From positions 6,578,501 through 6,642,500 of the forward strand of contig NZ_JAPEMI010000001.1 in NCBI RefSeq assembly GCF_026342835.1: 64,000 bases of DNA, in the 5' to 3' direction. The stretch comes from Streptomyces sp. NBC_00154. GTDB taxonomy: Bacteria; Actinomycetota; Actinomycetes; Streptomycetales; Streptomycetaceae. A program made the position numbers and the translations under genes. Position 1 is the stretch's first letter; the number at the start of each line of letters is the position of its first letter. Below the pieces are notes generated by a model, which was not told the origin of the DNA, searched no databases, and saw only the letters and a list, made by a program, of their open reading frames with translations. Shown here piece by piece: positions 44,231 through 53,885 of this stretch.

Positions 44231-45994
44231 TCAGCACTGGAGCACGGCCCTCAACGCGCCGAGCAGCTCGGCGCAGGCCGAGGAGCCGGCCTGCGGTGCC
44301 CGGGAGGACCGCCAGGCGATGTGTCCGTCCGGGCGGACGAGCAGGCAACCGTCCTCGGCCATCCCCGAGGTGCGGCGCCACTCGCCGTAGGCGTCGCGGC
44401 TGTTATCGGAGCCGATGCGCACGCACTTCAGCGGAATTCCCAGGGTGTCCCCGCATTCGGCCGCGGCGGCCTCCCACTCGCCACCGGACAGTCCGGTCAG
44501 CACGGTGAAGGCGCCCTTGCCGACGACGTCCAGCGTGGACAGCCGGTTGCCGTCGCCGTCGACGAGCCAGGCGTGCGGCAGTTTCGCGCCGGGACGGGTC
44601 GAGGGCTGGTGGAACAACTCCGGGTCCCGTGTCCACACCTCGCCGGCGTCGCCGTCCGGGACGACGGCGGAAGAGACGTAACGCTGGTTCATCTCGACGC
44701 CGTGGGCGTTGAACTCGTAGTTCTTCAGCTGGATGGCCTCCTCCAGCGCCTGCCGGCGTTTGGTGCCGTCGGCCGTCTCGCTGCGGCACGCGGCGAGGCC
44801 GCCGGCGATGTCGTCCTCCTCGCTGTACTCGTCGAGTCCGAGCGCCTGGAAGATCGGGCCGAACTGGTCGCGGCTGAGGTTGGCGCGGTCGACGATCTGC
44901 TTGCCCACCGGCGCCCGCTCGGCGGTGTACGAGTCCAGCAGCCCCGGTCCGGCCTGACCACGGATGACCATGGCGAGCTTCCAGGCCAGGTTGTACGAGT
45001 CCTGGATCGAGGTGTTGGAACCGAGACCGTTGGACGGCGGGTGCCGATGCACCGCGTCCCCGGCGCAGAAGACACGCCCGGCCGAGTAGGTCGTGGCGTA
45101 GCTGTGGTTGACCGTCCACAGCGAGCTCGAGGTGATCTCGACGGGGATGTCCCGGTCGCCGACGAGGTCGTGGACTATGTCCCGGGCGGTCGCCTCGTCC
45201 ATCTCGGGCGGGGGCTGATCGATGTCGTATCCCCACACCAGCAGCCATTCGTTCCATGGCCGCACCATGCGTACCAGGCCCATGCCGATGCCGCCCATAT
45301 GGGCGCCGGGACGCATCACCCAGTACAGAACGCTCGGGCGGTGGGCCACGTGCCGGGAGAGGTCGGCCTTGAAGGTGATGTTCATGCTGCCGGCCTTGCC
45401 GCTCTGCCCGGCGATCGGTAGCCCGACCTGCTCGGCCACACTGCTGCGGCCGCCGTCCGCACCGATCAGATAGCGGGCGCGCACGGTGAACTCGTCTCCG
45501 CGCAGCCGGTCCCGGAGCCGGGCGGTGACTCCGTCGGCGTCCTGTTCCAGGCTGAGGAACTCGGTGTCGAAACGGACCTTGGCGCCCCGCTCCGCGGCGT
45601 TCTTCACCAGGATCGGTTCCAGATAGGTCTGCGGGAGGTCGATCATCTGCACGGGGCTGGCGGCACCGTACTCCGTCGCCGTGTGCGGGCCGGTGCCCCA
45701 GCTGCGGATCCGGCCGATCTCCTCGCCGGCCAGGGCGGTGCACAGGACGGTGTCGCCCATGAGCTCGGCGGGGCTTCCGGCCGCGGCGGCTTCGGCGTCG
45801 ACGCCGAGGTCGCGCAGCACCTCCATGGTGCGCTGGTTGGTTATGTGCGCGCGGGGGGTGTTGGCCAGCCAGCCGTACTTGGTGACCAGCAGGGTGCGGA
45901 TGCCGTAGGTGGCCAGAAGCAGGGCCGCGGATCCGCCGGCGGGGCCGCTGCCGACCACGAGGACGTCGGTGTCGTAGGCGTGGGTCGATTTCAT
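44231..45994 (-). CDS. FAD-dependent phenol hydroxylase, TfdB-like
   Basis: 587 residues from ATG 45994. VLVVGSGPAGGSAALLLATYG (dinucleotide fold), NTPRAHITNQRTMEVLRDLG, RYLIGADGGRSSVAEQVGLP (DG motif) and FCAGDAVHRHPPSNGLGSNT (GD motif). A thioredoxin-like C-terminal domain follows (about 450-587). The NTPRAH...NQRTMEVLRDLG stretch and length match the 2,4-dichlorophenol/phenol monooxygenase (TfdB) group. It probably ortho-hydroxylates a phenol or resorcinol-type substrate to give the trihydroxybenzene used by the next enzyme; the substrate is inferred from context. 14 bases after the fused gene. Confidence 0.85.
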   Translation of the reverse strand: MKSTHAYDTDVLVVGSGPAGGSAALLLATYGIRTLLVTKYGWLANTPRAHITNQRTMEVLRDLGVDAEAAAAGSPAELMGDTVLCTALAGEEIGRIRSWGTGPHTATEYGAASPVQMIDLPQTYLEPILVKNAAERGAKVRFDTEFLSLEQDADGVTARLRDRLRGDEFTVRARYLIGADGGRSSVAEQVGLPIAGQSGKAGSMNITFKADLSRHVAHRPSVLYWVMRPGAHMGGIGMGLVRMVRPWNEWLLVWGYDIDQPPPEMDEATARDIVHDLVGDRDIPVEITSSSLWTVNHSYATTYSAGRVFCAGDAVHRHPPSNGLGSNTSIQDSYNLAWKLAMVIRGQAGPGLLDSYTAERAPVGKQIVDRANLSRDQFGPIFQALGLDEYSEEDDIAGGLAACRSETADGTKRRQALEEAIQLKNYEFNAHGVEMNQRYVSSAVVPDGDAGEVWTRDPELFHQPSTRPGAKLPHAWLVDGDGNRLSTLDVVGKGAFTVLTGLSGGEWEAAAAECGDTLGIPLKCVRIGSDNSRDAYGEWRRTSGMAEDGCLLVRPDGHIAWRSSRAPQAGSSACAELLGALRAVLQC

Positions 45995-46008
45995 GGGACT
46001 GCTCCTCG

Positions 46009-47970
46009 TCAGCTTGCCGGTGCGTCGGCGATGCGGGCGATGCGGAAGGTGAACTGCAGGCTGCGCCACTCCCCGTCGACGGCGCGGCCGTCCGGGGTCG
46101 GGCCGGTGCGGGGCTCGAAGTCGATGACGAGTCCCTCCTTGACGCCGAACACGGTGTCGGAGTCCAGGTAGGGGCCGCCCTTCACGAACAACTGGGTGAT
46201 CAGGCGCCGGTGGCCGGGTGCGGAGATCATGAAGTGGAGGTGGGGGGCACGGTAGGGATGACGGTTGACGGCCTGGAGCATCTGCCCCACCGGCCCGTCG
46301 TCCGGGATCGGATACTCGGCCGGCAGGATCGTCCAGAAGCGCAGCCGTCCCTGGTCGTCCGTGCGCAGGCGCCCTCGCAGCACCGGGCCTTCGTGCTCGG
46401 GCAGCTGGACGTCGTAGAACCCGTCCTTGTTGGCCTGCCACACATCCACGACGGCGTCCGGCAGGGGGCGGTCGTCCGTGTCGGTGATGCGGATGTCGGC
46501 CCACAACGGGGTGCCGGCGACACCCCGCGAGATGTCGGCGCCCTGTGCGGTCTCCGGGGGACCGTCCGTGTAGAACGGTCCGAGCACCGCTGACGGTGTG
46601 GTCTCGGGGGTGCGCGAATTGGTGAGCAGGTCGACGATGCTGGAGACCCCGAGGGTGTCGGACAGCAACACGAACTCCTGGCGGGTACTCGTGCAGATCT
46701 GTCCGGTGCGGGTCAGGAAATCGACGGCGTGCTGCCACTCCGATTCGGTGACGTCGTTGCTCGTCACGAAGTGGTGCAGGTGCCGTACGAGGTCACCGAG
46801 CAGCTGCCCGACCCGCGGATCCGGTGCGTCGGCGAAGCTCGCCACCACCTGATCGGTCAGGCGCTCCAGGTCCGCAGTCGCCCCGAGTGCCGGGTGAGCC
46901 TGCACCGCGGGAGCTGCCGGACGACGCCCCCGCCAGGCGTCCTCCAGCAGGCTCTCGATGCCCTGGTACGTCAGCTCCCGGGGGTTCGGGTACGGCGTGG
47001 CGACGGCCAGCCGCGCGGCCTCCGGCAGATCCGCTTGCGCCATGCCCAGCTCGCCCAGCGAGGTGGGGCCGCCCACGGAGGCGATCAGGTCGAACACCCC
47101 GCTCGGCGCGTCCGCCACGCCCAGTGCTTCGGCGATGCGGTTCATGACGTCCCGGGCGGCAGGGGCGTTGTAGGCCATGGCGTGCGGCAGGACCACCGTG
47201 TGTGTTTCGGCGTGCGGCAGGCCGAACGTACCGCCCAGTGTGTGGCACAGCTTGTGGTGGAGTCCCATGCCGACGGAGGCGAGGCAGGTACCGGCCAGCC
47301 ATGCGGCATGCAGAAGGTCGGCGCGTGCCGCGGTGTCGGACGGCTCGGCGACGAGAGCCGGCAGGGAGCGGGCGATCCTGCGGACCGCGTCGAGCGCCAT
47401 GCCGTCGATCACCGGGTTCGCCTGCGGCGAGTACAAGGCCTCCACGGCGTGGGCCAGGGCGTTGACTCCGCTGGTGACCGACATGCCCACCGGCAGGTCA
47501 CGGGTGAACTCGACGTCGTAGACGACGGTCTCGGGCAGGATCGCGGGTGAGGACCGGGTGATCTTGCGTCCGTCCTGCGTCTCGCCCAGTACGGGGGTGA
47601 CCTCGGAGCCCGCGTATGTGGTGGGAAGGATCAGCTGCGGGAGATCGGTGCGCAGCGCCAGTGCTTTGGCCAGCCCTGTCGTGGAACCGCCGCCGACAGC
47701 CACCAGACAGTCGGCGGAGTGTTCCCGGAGTACGTCGAGCGCTCGCTCGGTCACCTCCACCGGGGTGTGCATCGCGGCACCGTCGAACTCCGCCACGGTG
47801 AGGTCCCCGAGGACATCTCGCACTCGGGCGGCGGCCTTGGCCACCGGCGGGCTGGACAGGAGCAGGACGCGGGAACAGCCGAGCCGCTCGACTTCGTCGC
47901 GGACCTGGCCGGCTGTTCCGGTGCCGAAGATGACCCGCGAGGGGTGGGAGGTGTGGACGAAGTTCCTCAT
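46009..47970 (-). CDS. Fusion of maleylacetate reductase and hydroxyquinol 1,2-dioxygenase
   Basis: 653 residues from ATG 47970. Residues about 1-350 are an iron-alcohol-dehydrogenase-type maleylacetate reductase: RVIFGTGTAGQVRDEVERLG, AVGGGSTTGLAKALALRTD, PTTYAGSEVTPVLGETQDGR, metal-binding HHKLCHTLGGTFGLPHAETH. Residues about 365-653 are an intradiol dioxygenase with an N-terminal helical domain. FYTDGPPE, the Tyr in AEYPIPDDGP and His-x-His in YRAPHLHFMISAPGHRR are the non-haem Fe(III) ligands. One protein would open hydroxyquinol to maleylacetate and reduce that to 3-oxoadipate. The linker (about 350-370) is Pro/Ala-rich and there is no frameshift. Confidence 0.9.
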   Translation of the reverse strand: MRNFVHTSHPSRVIFGTGTAGQVRDEVERLGCSRVLLLSSPPVAKAAARVRDVLGDLTVAEFDGAAMHTPVEVTERALDVLREHSADCLVAVGGGSTTGLAKALALRTDLPQLILPTTYAGSEVTPVLGETQDGRKITRSSPAILPETVVYDVEFTRDLPVGMSVTSGVNALAHAVEALYSPQANPVIDGMALDAVRRIARSLPALVAEPSDTAARADLLHAAWLAGTCLASVGMGLHHKLCHTLGGTFGLPHAETHTVVLPHAMAYNAPAARDVMNRIAEALGVADAPSGVFDLIASVGGPTSLGELGMAQADLPEAARLAVATPYPNPRELTYQGIESLLEDAWRGRRPAAPAVQAHPALGATADLERLTDQVVASFADAPDPRVGQLLGDLVRHLHHFVTSNDVTESEWQHAVDFLTRTGQICTSTRQEFVLLSDTLGVSSIVDLLTNSRTPETTPSAVLGPFYTDGPPETAQGADISRGVAGTPLWADIRITDTDDRPLPDAVVDVWQANKDGFYDVQLPEHEGPVLRGRLRTDDQGRLRFWTILPAEYPIPDDGPVGQMLQAVNRHPYRAPHLHFMISAPGHRRLITQLFVKGGPYLDSDTVFGVKEGLVIDFEPRTGPTPDGRAVDGEWRSLQFTFRIARIADAPAS

Positions 47971-48204
47971 CGCTTTCCGCCTTCGCGTGTGCCGTGGGTC
48001 CCTGGATGTCTGCCACCGAGTGTCGGGGCCGTGGACCCCCCGTTTCCTGCACGTTTCGCGCGCATCTTCTGCCGGATCGGCGCGGCGCCGTGGTCGGGAG
48101 AAGGGTCGCGGACGGGTTTGAGCCACACCGGAAGCCGGGTGCAGCGGCGCGTGCGGTGGGGCGGGCAGGAGTGAATGCGGCGGCGCGGGACGCGGAATCG
48201 AAGG

Positions 48205-49107
48205 TCAGCAAGCCCGACGGAAGGCAGCAGGGGTCGTGCCCAGCTTGGCGCGCATCACGCGTGTCAGGTGCTCCTGGTGGGAGAAGCCGCAGTGGGCGGC
48301 CAGGTCGGCGATGGGCATCGTCGTGGTGCGCAGCAGCCGACGTGCGTGGTCCAGCCGCAGTTGGAGCAGGAACTGGTGGGGTGACTTCCCGGTGCTGGCT
48401 CTGAACTGTCTGCTGAACTGGCTCGCGCTCAGACCGGTGGCCGAGGCCAGCTCGGCGACGGGCAGCGGCTCGGAGATCCGTGTCTCCATCAACTCGCGTG
48501 CGGACATGAGCTGCCGGCTCGTCAGTCCTGACGATGCGCTGTCGCGGTCCACGGGCCGGCCGGCCGCGTGTGCCCGGGCGAGCTGAGCAGCGAGCGTGCC
48601 CACCAGGTGATCCACGTAGGTGCGGGCGGAGGGCTCCCGGAGCCGTACGACGCCGTCCAGAGCCAGGACGAGTTGCTCGATCAGCGGATCGGAGCTGCCC
48701 AGCTCCTCGGCGAGTTCCACCGTCCCGCCCTCACCGTGCGCTGCCTGCAGGACCGAATCGCTGAGGTACAGGTGGACGGTGTCGAGTCCCCCTTGGAGTT
48801 CCACGTCCAGCGCGCGGCCCGCGGGGTGGAGGAAGATCCCCCCGGCCGGAATCCGCTGGGCCCGCATCGACCGGCTGATTCGGCGCCGGACGGTCACCGG
48901 GCCGCCCAGGTGCAGGATCAGCAGGTGGGTGGGCGCAGCCTCGAACGTGGCGTGATACGGCTGTTCCCGCTGGGTGGAGACGTACACGTGCTCCCAGCCC
49001 AGTCCTGAGCTGGTCCGCTCCGGGCTCACCCCTGGCCGGCGCAGGATGCCAGTGGTGTCGAGGAGTCCCAGCTCAGGCATCGTTTCGCCCGAGGTCGAAA
49101 GTCCCAT
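48205..49107 (-). CDS. AraC-family transcriptional regulator
   Basis: 300 residues from ATG 49107 (GGGAGA 6 bases upstream). N-terminal cupin-like ligand domain (about 30-160: PTHLLILHLGGPVTVRRRIS) and a C-terminal double helix-turn-helix (about 200-300: LPVAELASATGLSASQFSRQ, then MPIADLAAHCGFSHQEHLTR). It lies 234 bases upstream of, and in line with, the fused catabolic gene; it is the natural candidate for the activator of that operon. Effector presumably an aromatic substrate (inference). Confidence 0.9.
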   Translation of the reverse strand: MGLSTSGETMPELGLLDTTGILRRPGVSPERTSSGLGWEHVYVSTQREQPYHATFEAAPTHLLILHLGGPVTVRRRISRSMRAQRIPAGGIFLHPAGRALDVELQGGLDTVHLYLSDSVLQAAHGEGGTVELAEELGSSDPLIEQLVLALDGVVRLREPSARTYVDHLVGTLAAQLARAHAAGRPVDRDSASSGLTSRQLMSARELMETRISEPLPVAELASATGLSASQFSRQFRASTGKSPHQFLLQLRLDHARRLLRTTTMPIADLAAHCGFSHQEHLTRVMRAKLGTTPAAFRRAC

Positions 49108-49342
49108 GCGATTCTCCCGTGCGGTCCGCGCCGTATCACTTTATTGAATGTTGGATCATTGTGATGTATTCCCCGCCGGGCCGCCCGCGCCTTCCCGCTG
49201 ATCCGGTCGGCCTTCGGTGAGCGTCCGCCGAGTCGCACAGGTTGCCGCCGCCGGCTGCGGCCCCTTCTGACCTGAAACCCGACGCCGGCACCCCTGGTCA
49301 CCACTCGCGTGCTGAGCCGCGCGAGCAGGTCGGCAACGGCGA

Positions 49343-49379
49343 CAGGTGAGGGGCGGGGTGGGTCCCCGCCCCTCACCTG
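49343..49379 (-). terminator. Strong hairpin downstream of dacB
   Basis: A perfect 16-bp GC-rich stem: CAGGTGAGGGGCGGGG (49343-49358) and CCCCGCCCCTCACCTG (49364-49379) around a 5-base loop. It is 77-113 bases beyond the leftward dacB stop. Confidence 0.8.
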
Positions 49380-49405
49380 ATCCGGTCGACCTCCGGCCGG
49401 ATCAG
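49377..49405 (-). terminator. Second hairpin downstream of dacB, overlapping the first
   Basis: CTGATCCGG (49377-49385) pairs with CCGGATCAG (49397-49405), 9 bp with an 11-base loop. It shares three bases with the 16-bp hairpin, so the two sit end to end as a tandem terminator. Confidence 0.6.
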
Positions 49406-49455
49406 GTCAGCGCTTCGCGGATCCGTGCGCCGTCCGGGAGTACCCCGACCGTCGC

Positions 49456-51078
49456 TCAGCAGCTCGCGGGCTTCGTCCAGGAGCATTCGAGGTCGGTGCG
49501 CCCGGGCTGCTCATCCCTTGCAGTGGGCGCATCGGTCGTGGGCCGGTCGGACCGGGCCGTACCTTGCGGCTGCTGTGCGCCCTTCACGCTGTAGCCGGCG
49601 AGCGCCGCTCCGACCGCATCCTCGATGTTCTTGACCGAGCTCGCGACGTAGTTGTTGCTGACGAAGCTGAAGACGAGCTTCCGGCCGTCGGCGTCCGTGA
49701 CGTAGCCGGAGAGCCCCGACACGCCGGTCAGCGAGCCGGTCTTGCCGTGCAGATTGCCCGCAGCCGCGGTCCCGCACATGCGGGAGCGCAGCGTTCCGCC
49801 GGTCATCCGGTCGGACGCGCAGGCGATCGGCAGGGCGTCGTACCACTCCTGGAACCACGGTTGATGGCGCGCGGCGACCAGCAGTCCGGTGAACTGCTCG
49901 GTGGAGACCACGTCCATCCTCGACAGGCCGGAGCCGTCCATCTGACGCAGGGCGGCAGGGTCCAATCCGAGGGTGCGCAGGTGGTCTGCGATCGCCGACA
50001 GCCCGGCCGACCAGGTTCCGCTGCCCTTCACCTCGTAACCGATGGTCTTGACCAGCACCTCGGCATGGTTGTTGTTGGACAGCTTCAGAAACGGCGTCAG
50101 AAGATCCTTCAGCGGCATCGACGGATGGGACGCCAGAGTCGTGGCACCCTGCGGGACGGCCGTGCCCAGCACCGTGCCTCGGGTCACTTTCACTCCGTGT
50201 GCGGCCAGCGCGTCCGCGAAGACGGCGGCCGCATAGCCTGTGGGTTCCCAGACGCTGGTCCAGGATGTGGCCGGCGTGCTCCCGACGGGGATCTTGCCGC
50301 TGACCACGATCGTGTTGCTGCCGTGCATGCGATCGACGGTGATCGCACGGCTCCCACCAGCGGCGACCGTGGTGGCACGGTTGTCGATGCGGACGTAGTC
50401 GTTGGACGGGGTGACTTTCACCGCGGCCGCTTCGCCGGGCGCGGAGCCCGGGGCCACCGAGAGGAGCACGGTGCCCGCGTCGTAGTCGGTGTCCGGGGCC
50501 ACCGTCAGCGGAGAGATCTGCGACGAGTAATAGGCCGACTCGTCGTCGGCCGCCCAGGACGCGCCGAGCCGGCTGCTGTCGAACCGGGTGTCGTCAGCGA
50601 CCAGTCGGCCGGTGAACCGGCGGATCCCCGCTGCGGCGACCGTGGCGGCCAGCCGGTCGTAGTCCTCGGCCAGCATCGTGGGGTCGCCGGTGCCGCGAAG
50701 ATACACGTCGCCCTGGAACACGGACCCGTGGCGGGAGCCGTCCGCGAGCACGTCGGTGCTGAACCGGTAGTCGGGGCCCAGCAGCGCCATGGCCGCGGTC
50801 GACGTCAGAAGCTTGGTGCTGGATGCGGGTACCAGGCGGCCATCGCCGTTGCGTTGATAGAGCGTCTGCCCGGTTTCGGCGTCGCTGACGACGACTCCGA
50901 CCTGGGCGCCGTTCAACCGGGTGTCGCCGAGAATCTGGTCAAGGGTTTGCGACAGGCCGGGCGCCGGGGTGTCGGCCCCGGCCGACGCTCCTGAGGTGGC
51001 TGTCAGAGCCAGGCTTGCGGCGACGGCCCAGAGCAAGGCCCGATGGCGGAATCTTCGGTGAGTCGTTGGCATGCGCAT
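49456..51078 (-). CDS. dacB: D-alanyl-D-alanine carboxypeptidase/endopeptidase (PBP4, S13 family), secreted
   Basis: 540 residues from ATG 51078. An N-terminal signal peptide (about 1-35, with RRFRHR then hydrophobic stretch and SGASAGADT). S13 motifs: SxxK in PASSTKLLTS, SxN in KLSNNNHAEV, KTG in NLHGKTGSLTG. Between the first two motifs is the roughly 200-residue insert typical of the family (Actinomadura R39 enzyme type). It trims or cleaves peptidoglycan cross-links outside the membrane. The tail after the KTG domain (about 495-540) is polar, with two Cys. Confidence 0.95.
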   Translation of the reverse strand: MRMPTTHRRFRHRALLWAVAASLALTATSGASAGADTPAPGLSQTLDQILGDTRLNGAQVGVVVSDAETGQTLYQRNGDGRLVPASSTKLLTSTAAMALLGPDYRFSTDVLADGSRHGSVFQGDVYLRGTGDPTMLAEDYDRLAATVAAAGIRRFTGRLVADDTRFDSSRLGASWAADDESAYYSSQISPLTVAPDTDYDAGTVLLSVAPGSAPGEAAAVKVTPSNDYVRIDNRATTVAAGGSRAITVDRMHGSNTIVVSGKIPVGSTPATSWTSVWEPTGYAAAVFADALAAHGVKVTRGTVLGTAVPQGATTLASHPSMPLKDLLTPFLKLSNNNHAEVLVKTIGYEVKGSGTWSAGLSAIADHLRTLGLDPAALRQMDGSGLSRMDVVSTEQFTGLLVAARHQPWFQEWYDALPIACASDRMTGGTLRSRMCGTAAAGNLHGKTGSLTGVSGLSGYVTDADGRKLVFSFVSNNYVASSVKNIEDAVGAALAGYSVKGAQQPQGTARSDRPTTDAPTARDEQPGRTDLECSWTKPASC

Positions 51079-52646
51079 GGAAAGAAATGATCAGGCATCC
51101 GGATCCTCGGCGGAAGGCCTACGGCGTTCGGATCCAGGGGGCAACCGGGCCGGGGTGCCGAGGGGCGACGGTCGGACGGAGGCCTACTCCTGTCCGCAAT
51201 CGGTACAGCTCACCGTTCCTGCAGTGAACATGGTGGCTCTGGAAGGCATCTGATCAGCATTCAGGCGGCATTCACTGATTCATCCGGTCCGGAATGGACC
51301 TTGCCTACGGCTCCGTCGCGACGCACCTGATGCGCGACAGAATTTTTGCCGGGCCGAATCGATTACGAGGGCTGCGCAACGTGGGAACACGGCAGGCGTC
51401 AAAGGATGCAAGCGAGCTCATGCCGACTTCCCGGGATTGATTCAACGCGGCGGTCTTCTCTGATGAATCGGTCGGCTTGGAAACGATTGTGGTGGAAGAA
51501 ATCGACTGATGGAATGCGCGCCTCTCGGCTCTGCGGTCACCGCCCCTGCTTCCGGCGATCGCTGTATCAACGCAGGGCGACAAGTGGGGCGTTACCCCAT
51601 GGCTTCCGGAGCAGGCGTGTTCACCGCTGGTTTCGACGCACAGGATCGGGATGGATTCGGATAAGCAGCCGAGGCCCCGACCGCCAACAAGGGCTGTCCC
51701 GCAACGCTGCCGGGCAGAGGCCGCTGCATTGCTACGACCGGCGATGTGACCGATTCCGAACTCCTCCGAGAACCGGACGAGCCCGAGGGATGCTCCTCCG
51801 AAGAGGACGAAGAGAGGACTCCTGCAGAGCGCGCCCGCTTTGCCGGGAAGCTGAAGAAGATCGATCCAGCAGCCTTCGAGGCTACGCCGGGTTCATCCGG
51901 CCGGAGCCCCTCGACCGCCGGCTTCAGCGGTGGCGATCACGATCGTGTGCGGGTGGGTGTTGCCCGGTTTCGCCGTCCGGGACTGCAGGACGACCAGGGC
52001 CTGCCGCTGCGCCCGGTCCGGACGGCCGGTATGCAGCAAGCCGGTGGCCGGGCGATGCTGCGCGGCGAGAGCGGAGCGGTGATCAGCACCCAGGGCTCTC
52101 CATCGCCGTCACTTCTCTCGCGCTGCCGGACGGCCCCGGCGGGCGGGCAGGGCGTTTGCGCACCATGCCGGGCACGCCGAAGGCGTACGGCACTTCCTGT
52201 GCCCGTCGGGGCGTCGTTCGCGTGAGCCTGCGCGACCCGGTCGGTGGGCGGCCACTCGTGTGCCGCAGCCGGTGGAGACGCCTGACGCGCTGCCGCCTCT
52301 GCTGTTGCCTCCCGCGGGGGACGTCCGTCCCGACGGGTCGAAGACCTCGCCCGCTCGCCAATGTCTTAAATGTCCCAATTTGGCTAATAGGGAGAAATTG
52401 CTCTCTTTGTCGGTGAATGCATGACTCGCACGGTCGATGTCTTGCCTGCCGGGCAAATCGCCCTTTTCGGACCTAGTGGCGAGAGTCACTTTCCGGACCC
52501 GCGGACGCGACGGCGTACCGCTCGGTTCCCTTCTGTGCCAAGAAACTTGGCTTCGCGGGCGGGCGTGGATTGCCGATAATTCCCCGACTCGATCTTGTAA
52601 ATGAATTGTGATCGAAAAGTGGGGGCTTGTTCAGGTCGGAGTTTCT
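51079..52646. other. 1.57-kb gene-poor region
   Basis: No gene can be supported. Plus-strand frames at 51746-52225 (starting TDSELLREPDEPEGCSSEED) and 51346-52416 are open but Arg- or Ser-rich, without ribosome sites or recognisable domains. Composition is less GC-rich than the genes, with A/T-rich patches near 52360-52420 and 52585-52620. The last part presumably contains the promoter of the riboswitch-controlled gene. Confidence 0.5.
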
Positions 52647-52839
52647 CGCCTACGGTCACCGTCAATCCGGATGGAACGCCGAATCCTGCCGCCGTCCGGG
52701 AACCCGACCACTCACGTACGGCAGGAGCGGGGGACCCAGGTAAGCAGCCGATCCGGTATCCGGAACGGCTAGGGGTGAAGCCGTATTCCCATACGGCCAG
52801 GCAACTCCAGTCTGAACCCGACAGCTCACCTCGTAGGCG
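52647..52839 (+). promoter_or_regulatory. ydaO/yuaA-type cyclic-di-AMP riboswitch
   Basis: The closing stem is CGCCTACG (52647-52654) with CGTAGGCG (52832-52839). Inside are the conserved blocks of the ydaO class: GGGGGACCCAGGTAAGC, GGGGTGAAGCCG and ACCCGACAGCTCACCTCGTA. The element ends 17 bases before the start codon of a secreted LysM/transglycosylase gene, the standard target in Streptomyces. Binding of c-di-AMP normally switches such genes off. Confidence 0.9.
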
Positions 52840-52856
52840 ACGGAGAGGAATGCACC

Positions 52857-53624
52857 ATGCCCGCAACGGGTAACCACCGTCGTCGTACGTCCAGTTCGCT
52901 GACTCGCGGTTTCATCGCCGTGAGCGCAGGGGGAGCCGCTCTCGCGCTTCCTTTGATCGGTGCGACCACTGCCTCGGCAGCGCCGGCGCAGTCCGTCACC
53001 GCCGTCACAAAAAATGTGGCGCCCGCTGCGGCCCCTGCCAAGGCAATTGCCGCCGCGAAGGCTACGCCCTCCGTCTATTCCGTGATAGCCGGTGACACCC
53101 TTTACAAGATCGCCGCTGGACATTCCGTGACCGGCGGCTGGCAGCAGCTGTACCAGGACAACCGCGAGGTCATCGGAGCCGACCCCGCCCTGATCCGCCC
53201 GGGCATGAAGCTGACCATCGGTGCCAAGGCCGAGTCCACGGCTGTCGAGTCCAAGCCGGCCGCGAGCAGTGCCGCTCCTGCCGCCGCGACGCCCGCGACG
53301 TACACGAACGACCTCGACGGCTGGATCAAGGAGTCGCTGGCCGTCATGGCGCAGCACGGCATCCCCGGCAGCTACGACGGCATCCACCGCAACATCATGC
53401 GCGAGTCCTCGGGCAACCCCAAGGCCATCAACAACTGGGACTCGAACGCCGCCAAGGGCACGCCGTCCAAGGGGCTCCTGCAGGTCATCGACCCCACGTT
53501 CAAGGCCTACCACGTGCCCGGCACGTCGATGGACCCCTACGACCCGGTCGCCAACATCACGGCTGCGTGCAACTACGCCGCCGCCAAGTACGGTTCGATC
53601 GACAACGTGTTCGGGGCCTACTGA
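52857..53624 (+). CDS. Secreted LysM and transglycosylase (SLT-like) cell-wall protein
   Basis: 255 residues from ATG 52857 (GGAGAGGA upstream). Signal peptide about 1-41 (ending SASAAPAQ-like cleavage region TTASAAPA). An Ala/Lys/Pro-rich spacer precedes a LysM domain (about 73-122: YSVIAGDTLYKIAAGHSVTG, RPGMKLTIG). A second spacer leads to a transglycosylase-like domain (about 150-255) with the catalytic-Glu region RNIMRESSGNPKAINNWD and KGLLQVIDPTFKAYH. It would bind and cleave peptidoglycan. Controlled by the c-di-AMP riboswitch just upstream. Confidence 0.9.
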   Translation: MPATGNHRRRTSSSLTRGFIAVSAGGAALALPLIGATTASAAPAQSVTAVTKNVAPAAAPAKAIAAAKATPSVYSVIAGDTLYKIAAGHSVTGGWQQLYQDNREVIGADPALIRPGMKLTIGAKAESTAVESKPAASSAAPAAATPATYTNDLDGWIKESLAVMAQHGIPGSYDGIHRNIMRESSGNPKAINNWDSNAAKGTPSKGLLQVIDPTFKAYHVPGTSMDPYDPVANITAACNYAAAKYGSIDNVFGAY

Positions 53625-53656
53625 CGCCCGGTTGCGTTGATGCCGGTTGAGGAGTG

Positions 53657-53693
53657 ACGGGTGGCGAGGGTCCGAGGGGGCCTCGCCACCCGT
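53657..53693 (+). terminator. Hairpin after the LysM gene
   Basis: ACGGGTGGCGAGG (53657-53669) pairs with CCTCGCCACCCGT (53681-53693), a perfect 13-bp stem with an 11-base loop, 33 bases after the stop. Confidence 0.75.
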
Positions 53694-53885
53694 TCCCGTC
53701 TCTGCTCGCGCAGGCGCTCGGCGTATGCGGGTCGAGCGGTACATCGCGGACCCGCTGTGCGCTGACGCCCGGCGTGGCGTATCCGGGGTATGCCCCCGAG
53801 CGGAAGTTACCCACAGGTATGTAGTGACTTAACACGCAAACGGCAGTAGAACGAGTTTCACTCTGTCGAGAGTGAGGCGTGTCAC

